From IMG/VR virus record IMGVR_UViG_3300017963_000048, positions 1-62,290 of that record: a stretch of 62,290 nucleotides of DNA; one strand, written 5' to 3'. This stretch comes from a virus. Positions 7,243 to 17,018 of this stretch are shown in pieces. How positions within the stretch are numbered: position 1 is the first letter of the stretch; the number at the start of each line of letters is the position of its first letter. The translations under genes were made by a program, and so were the position numbers. The notes beneath the pieces were generated by a model that ran no database searches, was not told the DNA's origin, and saw only the letters and a list, made by a program, of their open reading frames with translations.

Positions 7243-8444
7243 TTGATGCCTTTCAAGCCCATGCGAGCAATCATCTGTGATAATCTTTGGATCTTAACAC
7301 CATTGACACTGTAATCGTAAGGCGCAGTATAGCTGGCCGTTTCAATAAACATCACGCGCCGATCATCAGTCAAAACTGTTGCATCTAACAGTGGTGTGGC
7401 CGGAAAAGCGTTGCGTGCTATCAGCCATTTTCCTGGCAATACGTTCCACGGCTCTACTACATGATCAGTGCCAAAGTCAAGCAGCCTAGATTCCTCACCA
7501 ATTCTTAAAGCATATTCGGCCTGTGTCGGAATTGGTTTATAACGTGCCACCCGATTGGCAAAAATGCCAAATGTCCAGCGCTCGAAGCTGGCACCACCCT
7601 GTGTTAACAGTTCACTGATGATCGTTTGACCAGTGCGCGACTTGTCATCAAGCCTGCGCACCAGAACTGGATTAGTGTCAAAGTCAGTGCTGTCCACAAT
7701 GCCATTTGGATCAGCTGCCAAAACTAACTCTAGCTTGCTGGTGGGTGTGCCACTGATGGTGGTGACTCCTGGTGTGTTGTCATTATAGTAAAATTTTTCT
7801 AAGTAATGACGCAGCCCCAAACACTCTAACTGAATGCTAACTTGACCAGCTGAGAACTGCACACTTTTTTGGTCGTCATTTGGCCAAGCATTTTCCAATA
7901 GATAAGTATCTCTGGCTTGCTCAGCTTCATTGTAAACTGGTGTGGCTGTGGTATCCACCAAAGCCTCGCCTGCATTCAACACCAGCATGTGAGTGCCATA
8001 TTTCGCAATCGAGTCAGTGTCTTGCACAATGATTGTAAAGCGCTGCGCACCTTTCAGAAAAGGAGTGTGCTCAACATAGATAGGCGTATAAGTGGCAATA
8101 ATGTCATTAGAAATGTCTAGCAGTGGCCCAATGGTGCTGGTCAATTCACTCTGCACAAACGTGATCTGGTTGACAATGCCAAGCCAAATCTCATTACCTA
8201 ATTCATCCGTTACCTGAATGATGTAACCAAGCCCTTTCTCATACCAGTCAGAAGCTGTGAAAACATCAGTGCTGAAACCCATGCTGGCAGCATCAAAACC
8301 ACCATCAGCCAAAATGCTGTGGGTGTATGAGGCCAGCTTTTCAGCTAAGCTGTTATCAATCTCTTTGGCAAAAGGGTCAAAGGTGGGATACCAGCTTGGC
8401 TGGTAGACTTTGACAATGATGCCTGTGTTCTTCAAAATGGCCAT
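7239..8444 (-). CDS. Tail-tip / baseplate hub-like protein (401 aa)
   Basis: Follows the two large tail genes after the tape measure, the usual place of the siphovirus hub (Tal/gp27-like) protein. It is beta-rich, with a repeated GIVNQITFVQSE-type strand pattern and a DDKSRTGQTIISELLTQGG helix typical of hub proteins. No catalytic residues seen. The stop of the previous gene abuts this ATG (TAGATG). The call is by position and overall pattern. Confidence 0.55.
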   Translation of the reverse strand: MAILKNTGIIVKVYQPSWYPTFDPFAKEIDNSLAEKLASYTHSILADGGFDAASMGFSTDVFTASDWYEKGLGYIIQVTDELGNEIWLGIVNQITFVQSELTSTIGPLLDISNDIIATYTPIYVEHTPFLKGAQRFTIIVQDTDSIAKYGTHMLVLNAGEALVDTTATPVYNEAEQARDTYLLENAWPNDDQKSVQFSAGQVSIQLECLGLRHYLEKFYYNDNTPGVTTISGTPTSKLELVLAADPNGIVDSTDFDTNPVLVRRLDDKSRTGQTIISELLTQGGASFERWTFGIFANRVARYKPIPTQAEYALRIGEESRLLDFGTDHVVEPWNVLPGKWLIARNAFPATPLLDATVLTDDRRVMFIETASYTAPYDYSVNGVKIQRLSQMIARMGLKGIK

Positions 8445-11174
8445 CTAAACACCTGGGGGAATACTAGATAAATATAACTCGTTTCCATCCATTACAGTTT
8501 CAAACAGCAAACGATGATCACTAAAATCTTCGCCACTTGCGCCGGTGCTCATATAAGGCCAATTGCCTATGAAAAGTACCGTCACCATGTGCCGGTCAGT
8601 AGCTGGCAGCCAGAAACGTCTTTGACAGAAATAATCCATCTGTTCAACCACTACATCGCTGTTGTTGATTATGCGTGCCAGCAAATTCCTGGTCAAAGTT
8701 TTCACGCTGCCTATTTCGATGGTGTCAGTGAAGTCAGCACCAGTGCCTTTGTGCCTTTGTGTCAAATAAGCATCCAGATAGACTTCATCAGCTGGCATGA
8801 AAATGATGTCCACCAGTTTGATGGTGCCCGGCGTGTTGCACGTGCAACTGACTGTGACCCATGTCGGTGGCTGTGCTTCAGTACCCACCAGCAAGCCAGC
8901 ATCCAGCACTGGCAGCTGCATGGTGCCCAAATTATAGGTGAGCACACCATAAGGCGTGCCTGACTGCAAAATGTTGTCAAAGCCTATTACTTTGTTTTGA
9001 CTGGCATAAGAGCCATAGATGTCAAAGCCACCCGCAGCCACATCAGTTTTGACACGCACAAACACATTAAATCTGCCATTGTATTGACTGGCCACACTAC
9101 TAGATATATTGATGGCAGCTAAGCTGGCCTGCTGCGTGGCGATCATCGTTTTTTGCACCACTCTGCCGGTGGGTGCATCAGCATCAGCGCCAAAAGCACC
9201 ACCTAGCAAACCCACCGACAAATCAGCACCACCCACAAAAACATCACTGAAGTTTGCCGTAGCTTGAAAATCTGGCGCCTCACCAATGTTTTTGACACCT
9301 AAGATCATTCGGTAAGTTTTTGACGAAAAATAAGCAGTCAATTTTTCATACTTTGATTCAAAGCGCAGCTGCGTTTCTACACCAATATCACCACCGAGAT
9401 CATCAATCAGAAACCAGTTTTTGTTTTGGGCTTGCACATGGTCAATGGCCATCTTAGGCACTGACGGCATGGCCGCGACTGTGAGTGTCCAGCGCACCCA
9501 ATAAGCATTCACACCATTGATGGTGGTTTTGGTCAGTGTGTTGGCTTGATTCAGATAGAACAGATTCCTGCCCAACTCTGTGAATCCATTAGTATTGTCA
9601 GTCATTGTGGGTGCGATGTTTGTCCAGGCACCAGTATAAGCCTCATAATTCATGCCCCAACCTGGTGGGGCTGCTGTGGCCAAGTTAAACAAAAGCACGT
9701 CAATGGGCACATCTGTGTGGCCGATGTATAGTATGTCACCAGCACCACTGGGAAAGGTGAAAAGATCAATGCCGGTATTTTCCACTTGGTTGGTGCTGAA
9801 AGCAGCTGCTGAAGCATCGTATCTGAAAATGTGCGTCAAGTTTGGCAAATTGCCATTGCGCAAAGCAATTGCAGCACAGTCACGCACATCGCTGGGCAAT
9901 CCAATGGCTTCATTACAAATGGCCAAAATTTCGACATTGGTCATCGTCAAATCCCACCCCACCAGCAAGTCAGTTAAATTGGTGCCTTCACCAACTTCAT
10001 GCTGCCAAGCAGCCACCACAGCACCAGCAAATGGCCCATCTGGTGTGAAGCAGAGCGCCTCATAATCAATTGGTTCGGGGTCACTATAGAACCAATTGGT
10101 CTGCCACAAACGCTGCCATCCCATCTTTAAGCCTGCCGTTTCATCATAGCTGGCATAATTACCCACCACGAAATTGGCAGTGCTGCCCACTGGTGTGTAG
10201 CCTGAATTTTGATACCCATACAAGGGCACCAGATAACCATTCACAAACAGCCTACAAGCAGTCCAGCCAGAATTGGTGCTCAGTGCCATGTGGAACCAGT
10301 CACCCTTGATAGATGACGGCAGCTCCCAAAAGCTGATCTTTTCACCAGTGTTGCCGATAGCTGGACCGTCCTGATAAGCCCACAATGACACTAAAATTTG
10401 ACCACGAGAATCTTCCTCGATGATATATTTCCAACCTTCATAAACAGTGCCACTGTCCCACATGCCACAGATAGGTGCAGTCACGCTGCCAACAGCAGGT
10501 GTGGCCCAATCAATCTTATACCAACCATCCCAAGCAAACTGATCTTCATACTTGTCAAGCGTGGCATGATAGGCACGCTCTGCACGTGCATCAGTTTGAT
10601 CAAACACAAGTGCGTCACGCCTTTCATCACGGTCAACAGCTTCATGATAAAACTCTAAGCACTCATCTAATCCAGGGGGCTGCTTGCGCCATCCTGAGCG
10701 CTCGATCTGCACCAGGTATTCTTCAGATACCAAACCAAGTGGTGAATCTTGTTTGATGGTGTCACCATCAGCAGGTGTTTCAAAGTTATGAATGAGCGCA
10801 TATCTGGTGACACTTTCACCCAACTTTTTTCGAGCCATAAACACTGGCCTGATCTTACTTGGTGCCAGCCAAAATGAACGTGCACGCAGCAGCACGCGGC
10901 GCATTTCTCTGATCTGTGCAGCCAGGGAATCATCGTCTTTGGCACTGGCATTGATCTCAAATTCTTCGAGCACTGTTGACCAGCGAAAATCTACTAAGTG
11001 CCGATCATCAGCCAGCGGGGAATCTTGCCACACTCCACCATCTTTCATGGTTTGAATGGCACGCGGCCACGCCTCGAGAGAAAAATTTCCTAAGATGTCA
11101 AACGTGTTCTCACGCGTGCCATCTGAAATATAAAATACTTGCAAGCCATCTATGATAGGCACATAATCAGTCAT
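8445..11174 (-). CDS. Large distal tail protein with LamG-like insert (909 aa)
   Basis: Encoded immediately downstream of the tape measure gene, where distal tail (Dit) proteins lie. The N-terminal 170 residues look Dit-like, with a ring-type beta domain followed by a LamG/ConA-like domain at about 180-380 (WFHMALSTNSG, LFVNGYLVPLYGY, FVVGNYASY). The remainder is beta-rich and could hold further carbohydrate-binding modules. The length suggests an evolved Dit that takes part in host recognition. The ribosome-binding site is weak; the spacing of three bases to the tape measure stop suggests coupling. Confidence 0.6.
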   Translation of the reverse strand: MTDYVPIIDGLQVFYISDGTRENTFDILGNFSLEAWPRAIQTMKDGGVWQDSPLADDRHLVDFRWSTVLEEFEINASAKDDDSLAAQIREMRRVLLRARSFWLAPSKIRPVFMARKKLGESVTRYALIHNFETPADGDTIKQDSPLGLVSEEYLVQIERSGWRKQPPGLDECLEFYHEAVDRDERRDALVFDQTDARAERAYHATLDKYEDQFAWDGWYKIDWATPAVGSVTAPICGMWDSGTVYEGWKYIIEEDSRGQILVSLWAYQDGPAIGNTGEKISFWELPSSIKGDWFHMALSTNSGWTACRLFVNGYLVPLYGYQNSGYTPVGSTANFVVGNYASYDETAGLKMGWQRLWQTNWFYSDPEPIDYEALCFTPDGPFAGAVVAAWQHEVGEGTNLTDLLVGWDLTMTNVEILAICNEAIGLPSDVRDCAAIALRNGNLPNLTHIFRYDASAAAFSTNQVENTGIDLFTFPSGAGDILYIGHTDVPIDVLLFNLATAAPPGWGMNYEAYTGAWTNIAPTMTDNTNGFTELGRNLFYLNQANTLTKTTINGVNAYWVRWTLTVAAMPSVPKMAIDHVQAQNKNWFLIDDLGGDIGVETQLRFESKYEKLTAYFSSKTYRMILGVKNIGEAPDFQATANFSDVFVGGADLSVGLLGGAFGADADAPTGRVVQKTMIATQQASLAAINISSSVASQYNGRFNVFVRVKTDVAAGGFDIYGSYASQNKVIGFDNILQSGTPYGVLTYNLGTMQLPVLDAGLLVGTEAQPPTWVTVSCTCNTPGTIKLVDIIFMPADEVYLDAYLTQRHKGTGADFTDTIEIGSVKTLTRNLLARIINNSDVVVEQMDYFCQRRFWLPATDRHMVTVLFIGNWPYMSTGASGEDFSDHRLLFETVMDGNELYLSSIPPGV

Positions 11175-11177
11175 TGG

Positions 11178-13877
11178 TTATCTCATCTCACTTCTAATGA
11201 CACGCCTGACCACACTTTCAACTTGCGCAGGGGTCATGCCAGCAAAGCTGTTTTGCATGCTAATGTTGGCAGTGCGGTTGCTGACATTGGTGGTGGTCAC
11301 TGGTGCCAAGCCATTTTGGGGCTGCAAACGATTCAAGCTTTGTGCTAATGCTGGCATGTTGCTCTTAGCAAGAATATTCATTTGGGCATTGATCTCTTTG
11401 ATACCTTCAGCCAAAGGCACTGGTGACTCTTTAGTATAGTCTGTTAGTTTGGGCATGTTTCTAATGCGGGTGGCAATAGTGCTCAACCAGCTTGCAAAAG
11501 TGCTCAATAAACCATTGATGGTTTTGATTCCTTCTTGTAGTCCAGCAAGAACACCATCACGCAGCCATTCAATTGCTGGTGACAAGTCTAGATCAATTTT
11601 CTCCCAAACATCATTCAGCCAGCCCCAAACTTCCTCAGCTGCTAAGCTCCAATTATTGAAATAAGCGATCAAGTTTTCGCTGACATAATCACCCAAAGCT
11701 GTGGCCACTTCAATCAACCCTTCCACCGCTGGTGTGACATAAGTATTTAACCAGTCAGTGAAGCCTTCCCACATGGGCACAATTTTTTCGTCATACCACT
11801 GTTTCGCAGTGTCAACTAAAGTTGTCCACGCTTCACTGATTTTTGCAAAGCTTTCACCCGTAGTTGTATCCCACTTGGTCACAATGCTATCCCAAAGCGT
11901 TGAAAGCTTTTCCACGATAGCAGCTTTCATGGCTGCCACCTTTTCAGTCATCATGGTGGTTATGCCATCCATGCCTGTGCTGAGCGCATCACCCAAGCCA
12001 CCTAACGGCCCACCACCAGCACCAGCACCACCACCACCACCAGCAGCACCAGCCGCGGCCGTGGGCGCATCACCCATCAATTCACGATACAGTTGCAACA
12101 TTTGGTTGACCGCATTTTCTTGACTGGTCAATGAATCTTCCGCAGCTTGCTGCTGCTCTTTGGCCAGTTGCAAAGCATCTTCAGCTGCTGCTGTTTCGGC
12201 AATCGCGGCTTGCTCAGCTGCACCTGATGCCGTTACCATTGCAAGTTTATCATTCAGCTCTTGCTTGGTGCCACCTTCCCGCAACAGTTTGTTATATTCG
12301 GAAACTTGCTTCAGAGTTTCATCTGTGGCTGCATTTTCACTTTGACGTGCAGCAGCTAAGCGCTGCTCTGCTGAAGTCACGGCATCTGTTGCTGTAGCAA
12401 CGGCAAGCTGACCTTCAGCCAGCTTGACCAGTTCAGGCCCAAATTCACCAGCTGATTTTCCTAAGCTTTCAAAAGCACTGGTCAAGTCACCACTGTCAAT
12501 GCCAGCAGCAATTTGTTTGCTAATGTTTGCAAATATGCCACCAGCAGCACCTTCACCAATGCCACCAGTTTGCTCGAGGAACCCCAAAGCTTGCTTAAGT
12601 GGTGATTGTAAATCTTTCAGCATGCCAAACTCAGCATCAGTCATGCCTTTCACATATTCATTCATCGCACCCATGCCCCACTTGTCAATATCGGGGGCCA
12701 CTTTAGGTGGTGATCCTGGTGCCATCCAGCCAGTCAGCATGCTGGTCAAAGCATTCATAGCCCACACCAGCACGCTGCTGATCGCGTCCATGATGCCACC
12801 CGCAAACTGCTCGATTAAGTTGAACCCCCATTCAAAAGCACTGTCAAGCGTGCCACTGAAAGCACCATCCACAGTGGTCACTAATGACTGCATGACATCA
12901 CCCACCAAGCCAATGGCAGCAGCCACTCCATCAGCCATGAAGCTGGCTGCGGTGCCAATCTTCACAAAAATGTTTTGGACCTCACCACCTTGCAAAGCAC
13001 TGTCAGCAAACTTTTGCAGCAAGTCAGCCCAAGCACCTTGCACTGTGGCCAGTGCAGGCTGAAGTGCAGTGCCTAGAGTATTTTTCAAATTGGCACTTTG
13101 GGCATCTACCCTGGCCATCTGCTCGGCAGCAGTCAGCTGGTCACTGCCGTAATCTTTCATCAGCTGCTGACTGGCTTCAACCGTAGCATTCAGCACTGCA
13201 ATCTGCTCTTGTTCGCTGCTCAGTTGGTCTACAGTGATACCTAATTCAGTGGCCAGCTTATCTTTAGCAGCAGCCATGTCAAGCACTAATCCAGTATTGT
13301 CAATCAGCAGAGGCGAGCTGCGTTTGATGCCTGTCACCAGTGACTGGAACATGAAGTCAAACTCTTGGCCAGTGTTACGTGCTGCAACTCTGGCACCACC
13401 AATCAAAGCAGGAAGCGCATTGCCAAACTCTTGGCCGAAGGTTTGGGTGGCACCAGTCAGAGCCACATTTGCCTTTTGCATCAATTCCCAATCATTCAGC
13501 ATGCCACCAGACGCAGCGCGCATCTTGTCAATACTGACACCATATTTGCCCGCGTTAGCTTCAAACCCCAAACCAATGCCGTAGAGTGGAGCAGTTTCTT
13601 TGGCAATGTTGTTAAGCGTTGAAATGACTTTGATGCCCCCGGCTACAATCGCAGCAAAACCAGCCACCACAGCCACTGTAGCCGCGGCAGCCACTGCAAA
13701 GCCACTGCTGAGTGATCCACTCGCGATTTTTCCAATGCCACTAAAAGAGCTTTGCGCTTTTTTTCCAATGCCCATCGTTTCAGCCATTTTTGCAGCCCAC
13801 TTAGCTTGGCCAGGTAGAAATCTTTGGTTCTGCCAAATCGCGGCCACACCAACTTCGTTAGGTTTTTGGCTTGTCAT
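11178..13877 (-). CDS. Tape measure protein (899 aa)
   Basis: Sets tail length and is ejected during infection. Evidence: the longest helical protein in the tail region, directly downstream of the two overlapping chaperone frames. A hydrophobic segment at about 55-85 is rich in Ala, Val and Gly. Long Gln/Ala-rich coiled coils and Trp-rich repeats (residues 640-760) alternate with a Gly/Ala linker (AGGGGGAGAGGG). The ATG at 13877 is preferred because CGAGGTTGAAA precedes it. A parS-like palindrome lies inside the gene at 12388. No lysozyme or peptidase domain was recognised. Confidence 0.88.
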   Translation of the reverse strand: MTSQKPNEVGVAAIWQNQRFLPGQAKWAAKMAETMGIGKKAQSSFSGIGKIASGSLSSGFAVAAAATVAVVAGFAAIVAGGIKVISTLNNIAKETAPLYGIGLGFEANAGKYGVSIDKMRAASGGMLNDWELMQKANVALTGATQTFGQEFGNALPALIGGARVAARNTGQEFDFMFQSLVTGIKRSSPLLIDNTGLVLDMAAAKDKLATELGITVDQLSSEQEQIAVLNATVEASQQLMKDYGSDQLTAAEQMARVDAQSANLKNTLGTALQPALATVQGAWADLLQKFADSALQGGEVQNIFVKIGTAASFMADGVAAAIGLVGDVMQSLVTTVDGAFSGTLDSAFEWGFNLIEQFAGGIMDAISSVLVWAMNALTSMLTGWMAPGSPPKVAPDIDKWGMGAMNEYVKGMTDAEFGMLKDLQSPLKQALGFLEQTGGIGEGAAGGIFANISKQIAAGIDSGDLTSAFESLGKSAGEFGPELVKLAEGQLAVATATDAVTSAEQRLAAARQSENAATDETLKQVSEYNKLLREGGTKQELNDKLAMVTASGAAEQAAIAETAAAEDALQLAKEQQQAAEDSLTSQENAVNQMLQLYRELMGDAPTAAAGAAGGGGGAGAGGGPLGGLGDALSTGMDGITTMMTEKVAAMKAAIVEKLSTLWDSIVTKWDTTTGESFAKISEAWTTLVDTAKQWYDEKIVPMWEGFTDWLNTYVTPAVEGLIEVATALGDYVSENLIAYFNNWSLAAEEVWGWLNDVWEKIDLDLSPAIEWLRDGVLAGLQEGIKTINGLLSTFASWLSTIATRIRNMPKLTDYTKESPVPLAEGIKEINAQMNILAKSNMPALAQSLNRLQPQNGLAPVTTTNVSNRTANISMQNSFAGMTPAQVESVVRRVIRSEMR
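12388..12401. repeat. parS-like palindrome site 2
   Basis: GTTGCTGTAGCAAC inside the tape measure gene. Confidence 0.9.
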
Positions 13878-14166
13878 TTTCAACCTCGATTATAAACATC
13901 TCAACTGCTTCCATCATCCGAATGGTGTCAGCATAAGCAATGACTATCGCAATATCATCAGCTGGATCACAGATACCAAAATCACTGGGCATAAAGCCAT
14001 GCTTCAGCGCGATATCAACCAGCGTGAAGCTTTCATTGTGCTGCCACTTGCCCGGCTTTTTCGTTTTGTTGACTGCTTCCAGATACACTTGTTTCAGGGG
14101 CACTGTCACTGCTGGCTTGCGCTGCTGCGTTTGTTTGTCTCTGCTCCATTTCTTGATATATTGCAC
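13858..14166 (-). CDS. Tail assembly chaperone, downstream frame (T-like, 102 aa)
   Basis: Overlaps the 3' end of the upstream chaperone gene by 134 bases in another frame and ends inside the tape measure start region. This is the G/GT arrangement of siphoviruses, where a fusion made by programmed frameshift binds the tape measure. Here the required shift is +1 (or -2), not the lambda -1. Its own GTG start at 14166 has only a weak ribosome-binding site, which favours expression by frameshifting. Candidate slip region: the GAAAAAGCC near the end of the upstream frame. Confidence 0.7.
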   Translation of the reverse strand: MQYIKKWSRDKQTQQRKPAVTVPLKQVYLEAVNKTKKPGKWQHNESFTLVDIALKHGFMPSDFGICDPADDIAIVIAYADTIRMMEAVEMFIIEVENDKPKT

Positions 14167-14986
14167 CGAGAAACATTTCGCCTGAAGCAGCGATCACCTC
14201 CCGGCTGACTGAGCCCTCACCTGAGATATACATCACTTCAGTTTGCAGGCGCACCAGTTCTGACGGTAACACGCACACCACAGTGGCAAGCCAGTAAAAC
14301 CACAGATCAAAGCGCTGCGTGCGTGTCAAGCTGCCCACACGCTTTGTGACCTGTTTTAAATTCAAGTCAGCCTCATCAGGATGATCTTCAAACCAAGTTT
14401 CAAAGCCAGGGATATCCTCAATGCCAATGTACAAACGTTCTAACAGCCATTCATGATCTGCCGGTAAGTCATCAGTGACACCACGCAGCAGCACTTTGGT
14501 GGTTTCTCGATTGATCTCACCATTCATTTCATCAGTGTCAGTTAAATGCTGCTCCCACTGCTCCACCACGCGCTGCACTTCAGCACGAATGGTCTTACTC
14601 GTGAAAGATTTGTCAGCTAATTGCTTTTTAAAAGTCACCACCATTTTGGAAGTCACCATTGATTCCTGCACACCACCACCAGCCAACGGCATTTTGATCA
14701 CGGGCGGGTCAATGGCTTTGCCTTGCCTGACGTGCTTGCTTCTAATGGCATTTGACACGCGCCCAATGTCTAGCATGGTGATGGCACGCAATGTCAAAGT
14801 GATACCGCTGACAGTTTTGAAGGGGTGCGCTTTGGGATCGTAATCTAATTTAAATAATGGAGCAACTTCTTCAGCAGCTTCAGCTTGGCCATTGCCATCT
14901 GGTGCTTCAACAGCTTCATCTGGTGCTTCAGCAACAGCTGTTTTTTTGTTGCGTGATCTTTTTCTTTTAGGTGTTTCAGTAGTCAT
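14033..14986 (-). CDS. Tail assembly chaperone, upstream frame (G-like, 317 aa)
   Basis: Lies between the tail tube gene and the tape measure gene, with the frameshift partner overlapping its end; this position defines the G-type chaperone. The N-terminal 40 residues are basic, then acidic (low complexity). The core from about 45 is alpha/beta, with a predicted region FKTVSGITLTLRAITMLD. The ATG at 14986 is chosen from the GGGAGCAGAAAATC ribosome-binding site. A structured 3'/5' UTR (15032-15124) separates it from the tail tube gene. Confidence 0.72.
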   Translation of the reverse strand: MTTETPKRKRSRNKKTAVAEAPDEAVEAPDGNGQAEAAEEVAPLFKLDYDPKAHPFKTVSGITLTLRAITMLDIGRVSNAIRSKHVRQGKAIDPPVIKMPLAGGGVQESMVTSKMVVTFKKQLADKSFTSKTIRAEVQRVVEQWEQHLTDTDEMNGEINRETTKVLLRGVTDDLPADHEWLLERLYIGIEDIPGFETWFEDHPDEADLNLKQVTKRVGSLTRTQRFDLWFYWLATVVCVLPSELVRLQTEVMYISGEGSVSREVIAASGEMFLGAIYQEMEQRQTNAAAQASSDSAPETSVSGSSQQNEKAGQVAAQ

Positions 14987-15031
14987 GATTTTCTGCTCCC
15001 TGTAGAGATAATCTTGTGATTGTAATTTTAT

Positions 15032-15075
15032 AAAAACGGGACGGCTGCACAGCACTTTCAAATGCTATGCAGCCG
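15032..15075 (-). terminator. Hairpin terminator between tube and chaperone genes
   Basis: Thirteen-bp stem with one mismatch (CGGCTGCA.AGCA and its complement, 15042-15075), then TCCCG and five T on the minus strand. Probably partial, so that tail tube protein is made in excess of the chaperones. Confidence 0.65.
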
Positions 15076-15076
15076 C

Positions 15077-15124
15077 GGGGCGTGTGGTGGAACTGCCAGG
15101 GAGCAGTCGCCCCGAAACTGCTCC
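15077..15124 (-). ncRNA. Pseudoknot-forming RNA element A
   Basis: Two interleaved stems: GGGGCG (15077-15082) with CGCCCC (15108-15113), and GGAGCAGT with ACTGCTCC (15117-15124). The crossing order gives an H-type pseudoknot. The motif shares AGGGAG..., ACTGC-CCACTC blocks with a second element at 39414-39465. Function unknown. Confidence 0.45.
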
Positions 15125-15133
15125 ACTCAGCTG

Positions 15134-16609
15134 CTAGGTATAATGCGGAATGATCGCATTCAGTTCATTATTTCCTGAAGTGAAAAAACCGCCTTTTGTC
15201 CAACTGCCAAGCAGCACATAGCTTGTAGGTCCAGCAGTCAAGCCAGCTGGTATCTGAAATTCTAGCCACTCGTCACCACCGTCAATGGTCTGGTACATCT
15301 TGTCTGCATCTGTCAAAATGACACCTTCGAAACTGTTTATGAAAGATGAGGCATAAACGGTATCGGTGGTGCTGCCACTGAAGAAGCGCTCTTGATAAGT
15401 TTCACCACCGTCATAGGTCATTTGCACTGAGGAGCCAGCACCATTGTCACCAAATAGCATGAAGATATATTGACTGAAAATGGCAGCATCATAAAGCACA
15501 CCAAAAGCGGGAAGTGTTGCAGTAATATCAATCCAGTTTTCACCATCACTGGTGATGGCTGCTGAGGCTGCATCTGTGACAATAATGCCATGATATTCGT
15601 TAGGAGAACCAGCAAAGCGCACAGCTTGAATGACATTGCCTGCCACCGCAGCGGGTGTGGCTTGCTGTGTCCACGTAACACCACCATTGCTGCTGAAGTA
15701 GACAATACCCTGATCAGTGCCAACCCAAATGTGGCGACTGTCACCGACAAACACGCAGCGCTGATTTTCCAAATATTCGCCATTGGTGCTGCCAATGTCA
15801 ATGATGGCCCATGTGGCACCATTGTCGTCACTAATGGCAACTTGCAATGGATTGCCAGCTTGCGTGTCAGCAAACGCTAACACTCGATCAACACCACTGC
15901 TGATCTCAAACATGGCCAGCGCTTGGATGTCAATATTGATGCCAAAAGGACTGGTCACAGCTGTCCAGGTAACACCGTAATCGGTACTACGCTTCACAAT
16001 GGCAGCAGCAGCAGCGATTAAAGTTTCAGCAGCAAACCAAGTATGATAACGCTCGCGGGGTGGAGCACCTGCACACGCACCGGATTCACGATTCATGCAC
16101 AATGCTTGAATGGGGCGCACATAGGCTGGATCACGCTCCACACCACGCAAGTGTAAGAAGTCATAACGCGGGGGTGGCCCACTTAAGCTGTATTCGTGCA
16201 TGATGTCACCATCTTCAGCATGCGCTGCAAAAGCAGTGAAAGGATCATCATCTTTTTGAATCTCCTCATAGGCCGCGGCGCGTGACCAGTTGCCAAATAC
16301 TTCTGGCGTGCTGCACTCAGCGATGACACCATAAAATCTGAAAGTGTCCCAATCTAACGTGTGCAAGAAACTGGCTTGCGTTTCCAGCAAGTGAGATAGG
16401 GTAAATTCCACATCACCTGGCGTGGTTTTGCGCCTGCCACGTGCTTGAAAACCTTTTCGACCTGGTGCCCAGCAGAATATAGTTTCACCACCTTGCCGGG
16501 GGTTTGGTAAGCTGTCAAGATCAATGCAATTACCTAAGAAATGCTTTTCCATTCCAGGCAGCCATTGCACATAAACACCAGCATCACCTTGTGTTAAAGT
16601 TTCAGTCAT
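15134..16609 (-). CDS. Major tail protein with C-terminal BNR/sortilin-like beta-propeller (491 aa)
   Basis: Placed directly before the tail chaperones, the standard location of the tail tube protein. The first 190 residues are the likely tube domain. From about 200 onward, Asp-box (BNR) motifs appear at regular intervals: STDYGVTW, SDDNGATW, SSNGGVTW, TYDGGETY and TIDGGDEW. This is the pattern of sialidase/Vps10-type propellers. The product would decorate the tail surface with a carbohydrate-binding propeller. The ATG at 16609 follows GGAGGCTTCAA. Confidence 0.65.
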   Translation of the reverse strand: MTETLTQGDAGVYVQWLPGMEKHFLGNCIDLDSLPNPRQGGETIFCWAPGRKGFQARGRRKTTPGDVEFTLSHLLETQASFLHTLDWDTFRFYGVIAECSTPEVFGNWSRAAAYEEIQKDDDPFTAFAAHAEDGDIMHEYSLSGPPPRYDFLHLRGVERDPAYVRPIQALCMNRESGACAGAPPRERYHTWFAAETLIAAAAAIVKRSTDYGVTWTAVTSPFGINIDIQALAMFEISSGVDRVLAFADTQAGNPLQVAISDDNGATWAIIDIGSTNGEYLENQRCVFVGDSRHIWVGTDQGIVYFSSNGGVTWTQQATPAAVAGNVIQAVRFAGSPNEYHGIIVTDAASAAITSDGENWIDITATLPAFGVLYDAAIFSQYIFMLFGDNGAGSSVQMTYDGGETYQERFFSGSTTDTVYASSFINSFEGVILTDADKMYQTIDGGDEWLEFQIPAGLTAGPTSYVLLGSWTKGGFFTSGNNELNAIIPHYT

Positions 16610-17018
16610 TTGAAGCCTCCTCAATATGAGATTTTAATTTGCCAATGATTAAACGGCCAAGATTGATCAATGTAGGATTAAGCGCGTTGGGGTTGTCAAA
16701 GTCAGCTGACTCCCAGATCCCATATTGGTGACAGACTTGCTCAATCTCGGACGCATTCAACGTGATTGATTGTAGATCAGCAAACGGAATGCCGTAAGCT
16801 GGTGACTCGTCAAGTTCGCTTTGCTTGATCAGCGCTTGTGCAGTAGGGATTGATCGATTCACAATGCAGCGCTGCACTTGACCATTTTGGTCAACATATT
16901 GCACTAATGACATATTGCCTTCTCGGCGCAAAACTTTGACTTTGAAACTGGCCTCAGCTTTGGTGGTGCGCTTCTTGGGGGGTGTTGCTTCAATTTCTTT
17001 TTCAGTTTGATCAGACAT
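16602..17018 (-). CDS. Small tail/connector-region protein (138 aa)
   Basis: Encoded between the HK97 gp10-like gene and the tail tube gene. The N-terminus is charged; the C-terminal half is mixed helical. By position it may be a tail terminator-type or tube-associated protein, but no family was recognised. The ATG at 17018 is supported by ATCAGGAGACAAAAATATA. It overlaps both neighbours by eight bases. Confidence 0.6.
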   Translation of the reverse strand: MSDQTEKEIEATPPKKRTTKAEASFKVKVLRREGNMSLVQYVDQNGQVQRCIVNRSIPTAQALIKQSELDESPAYGIPFADLQSITLNASEIEQVCHQYGIWESADFDNPNALNPTLINLGRLIIGKLKSHIEEASND

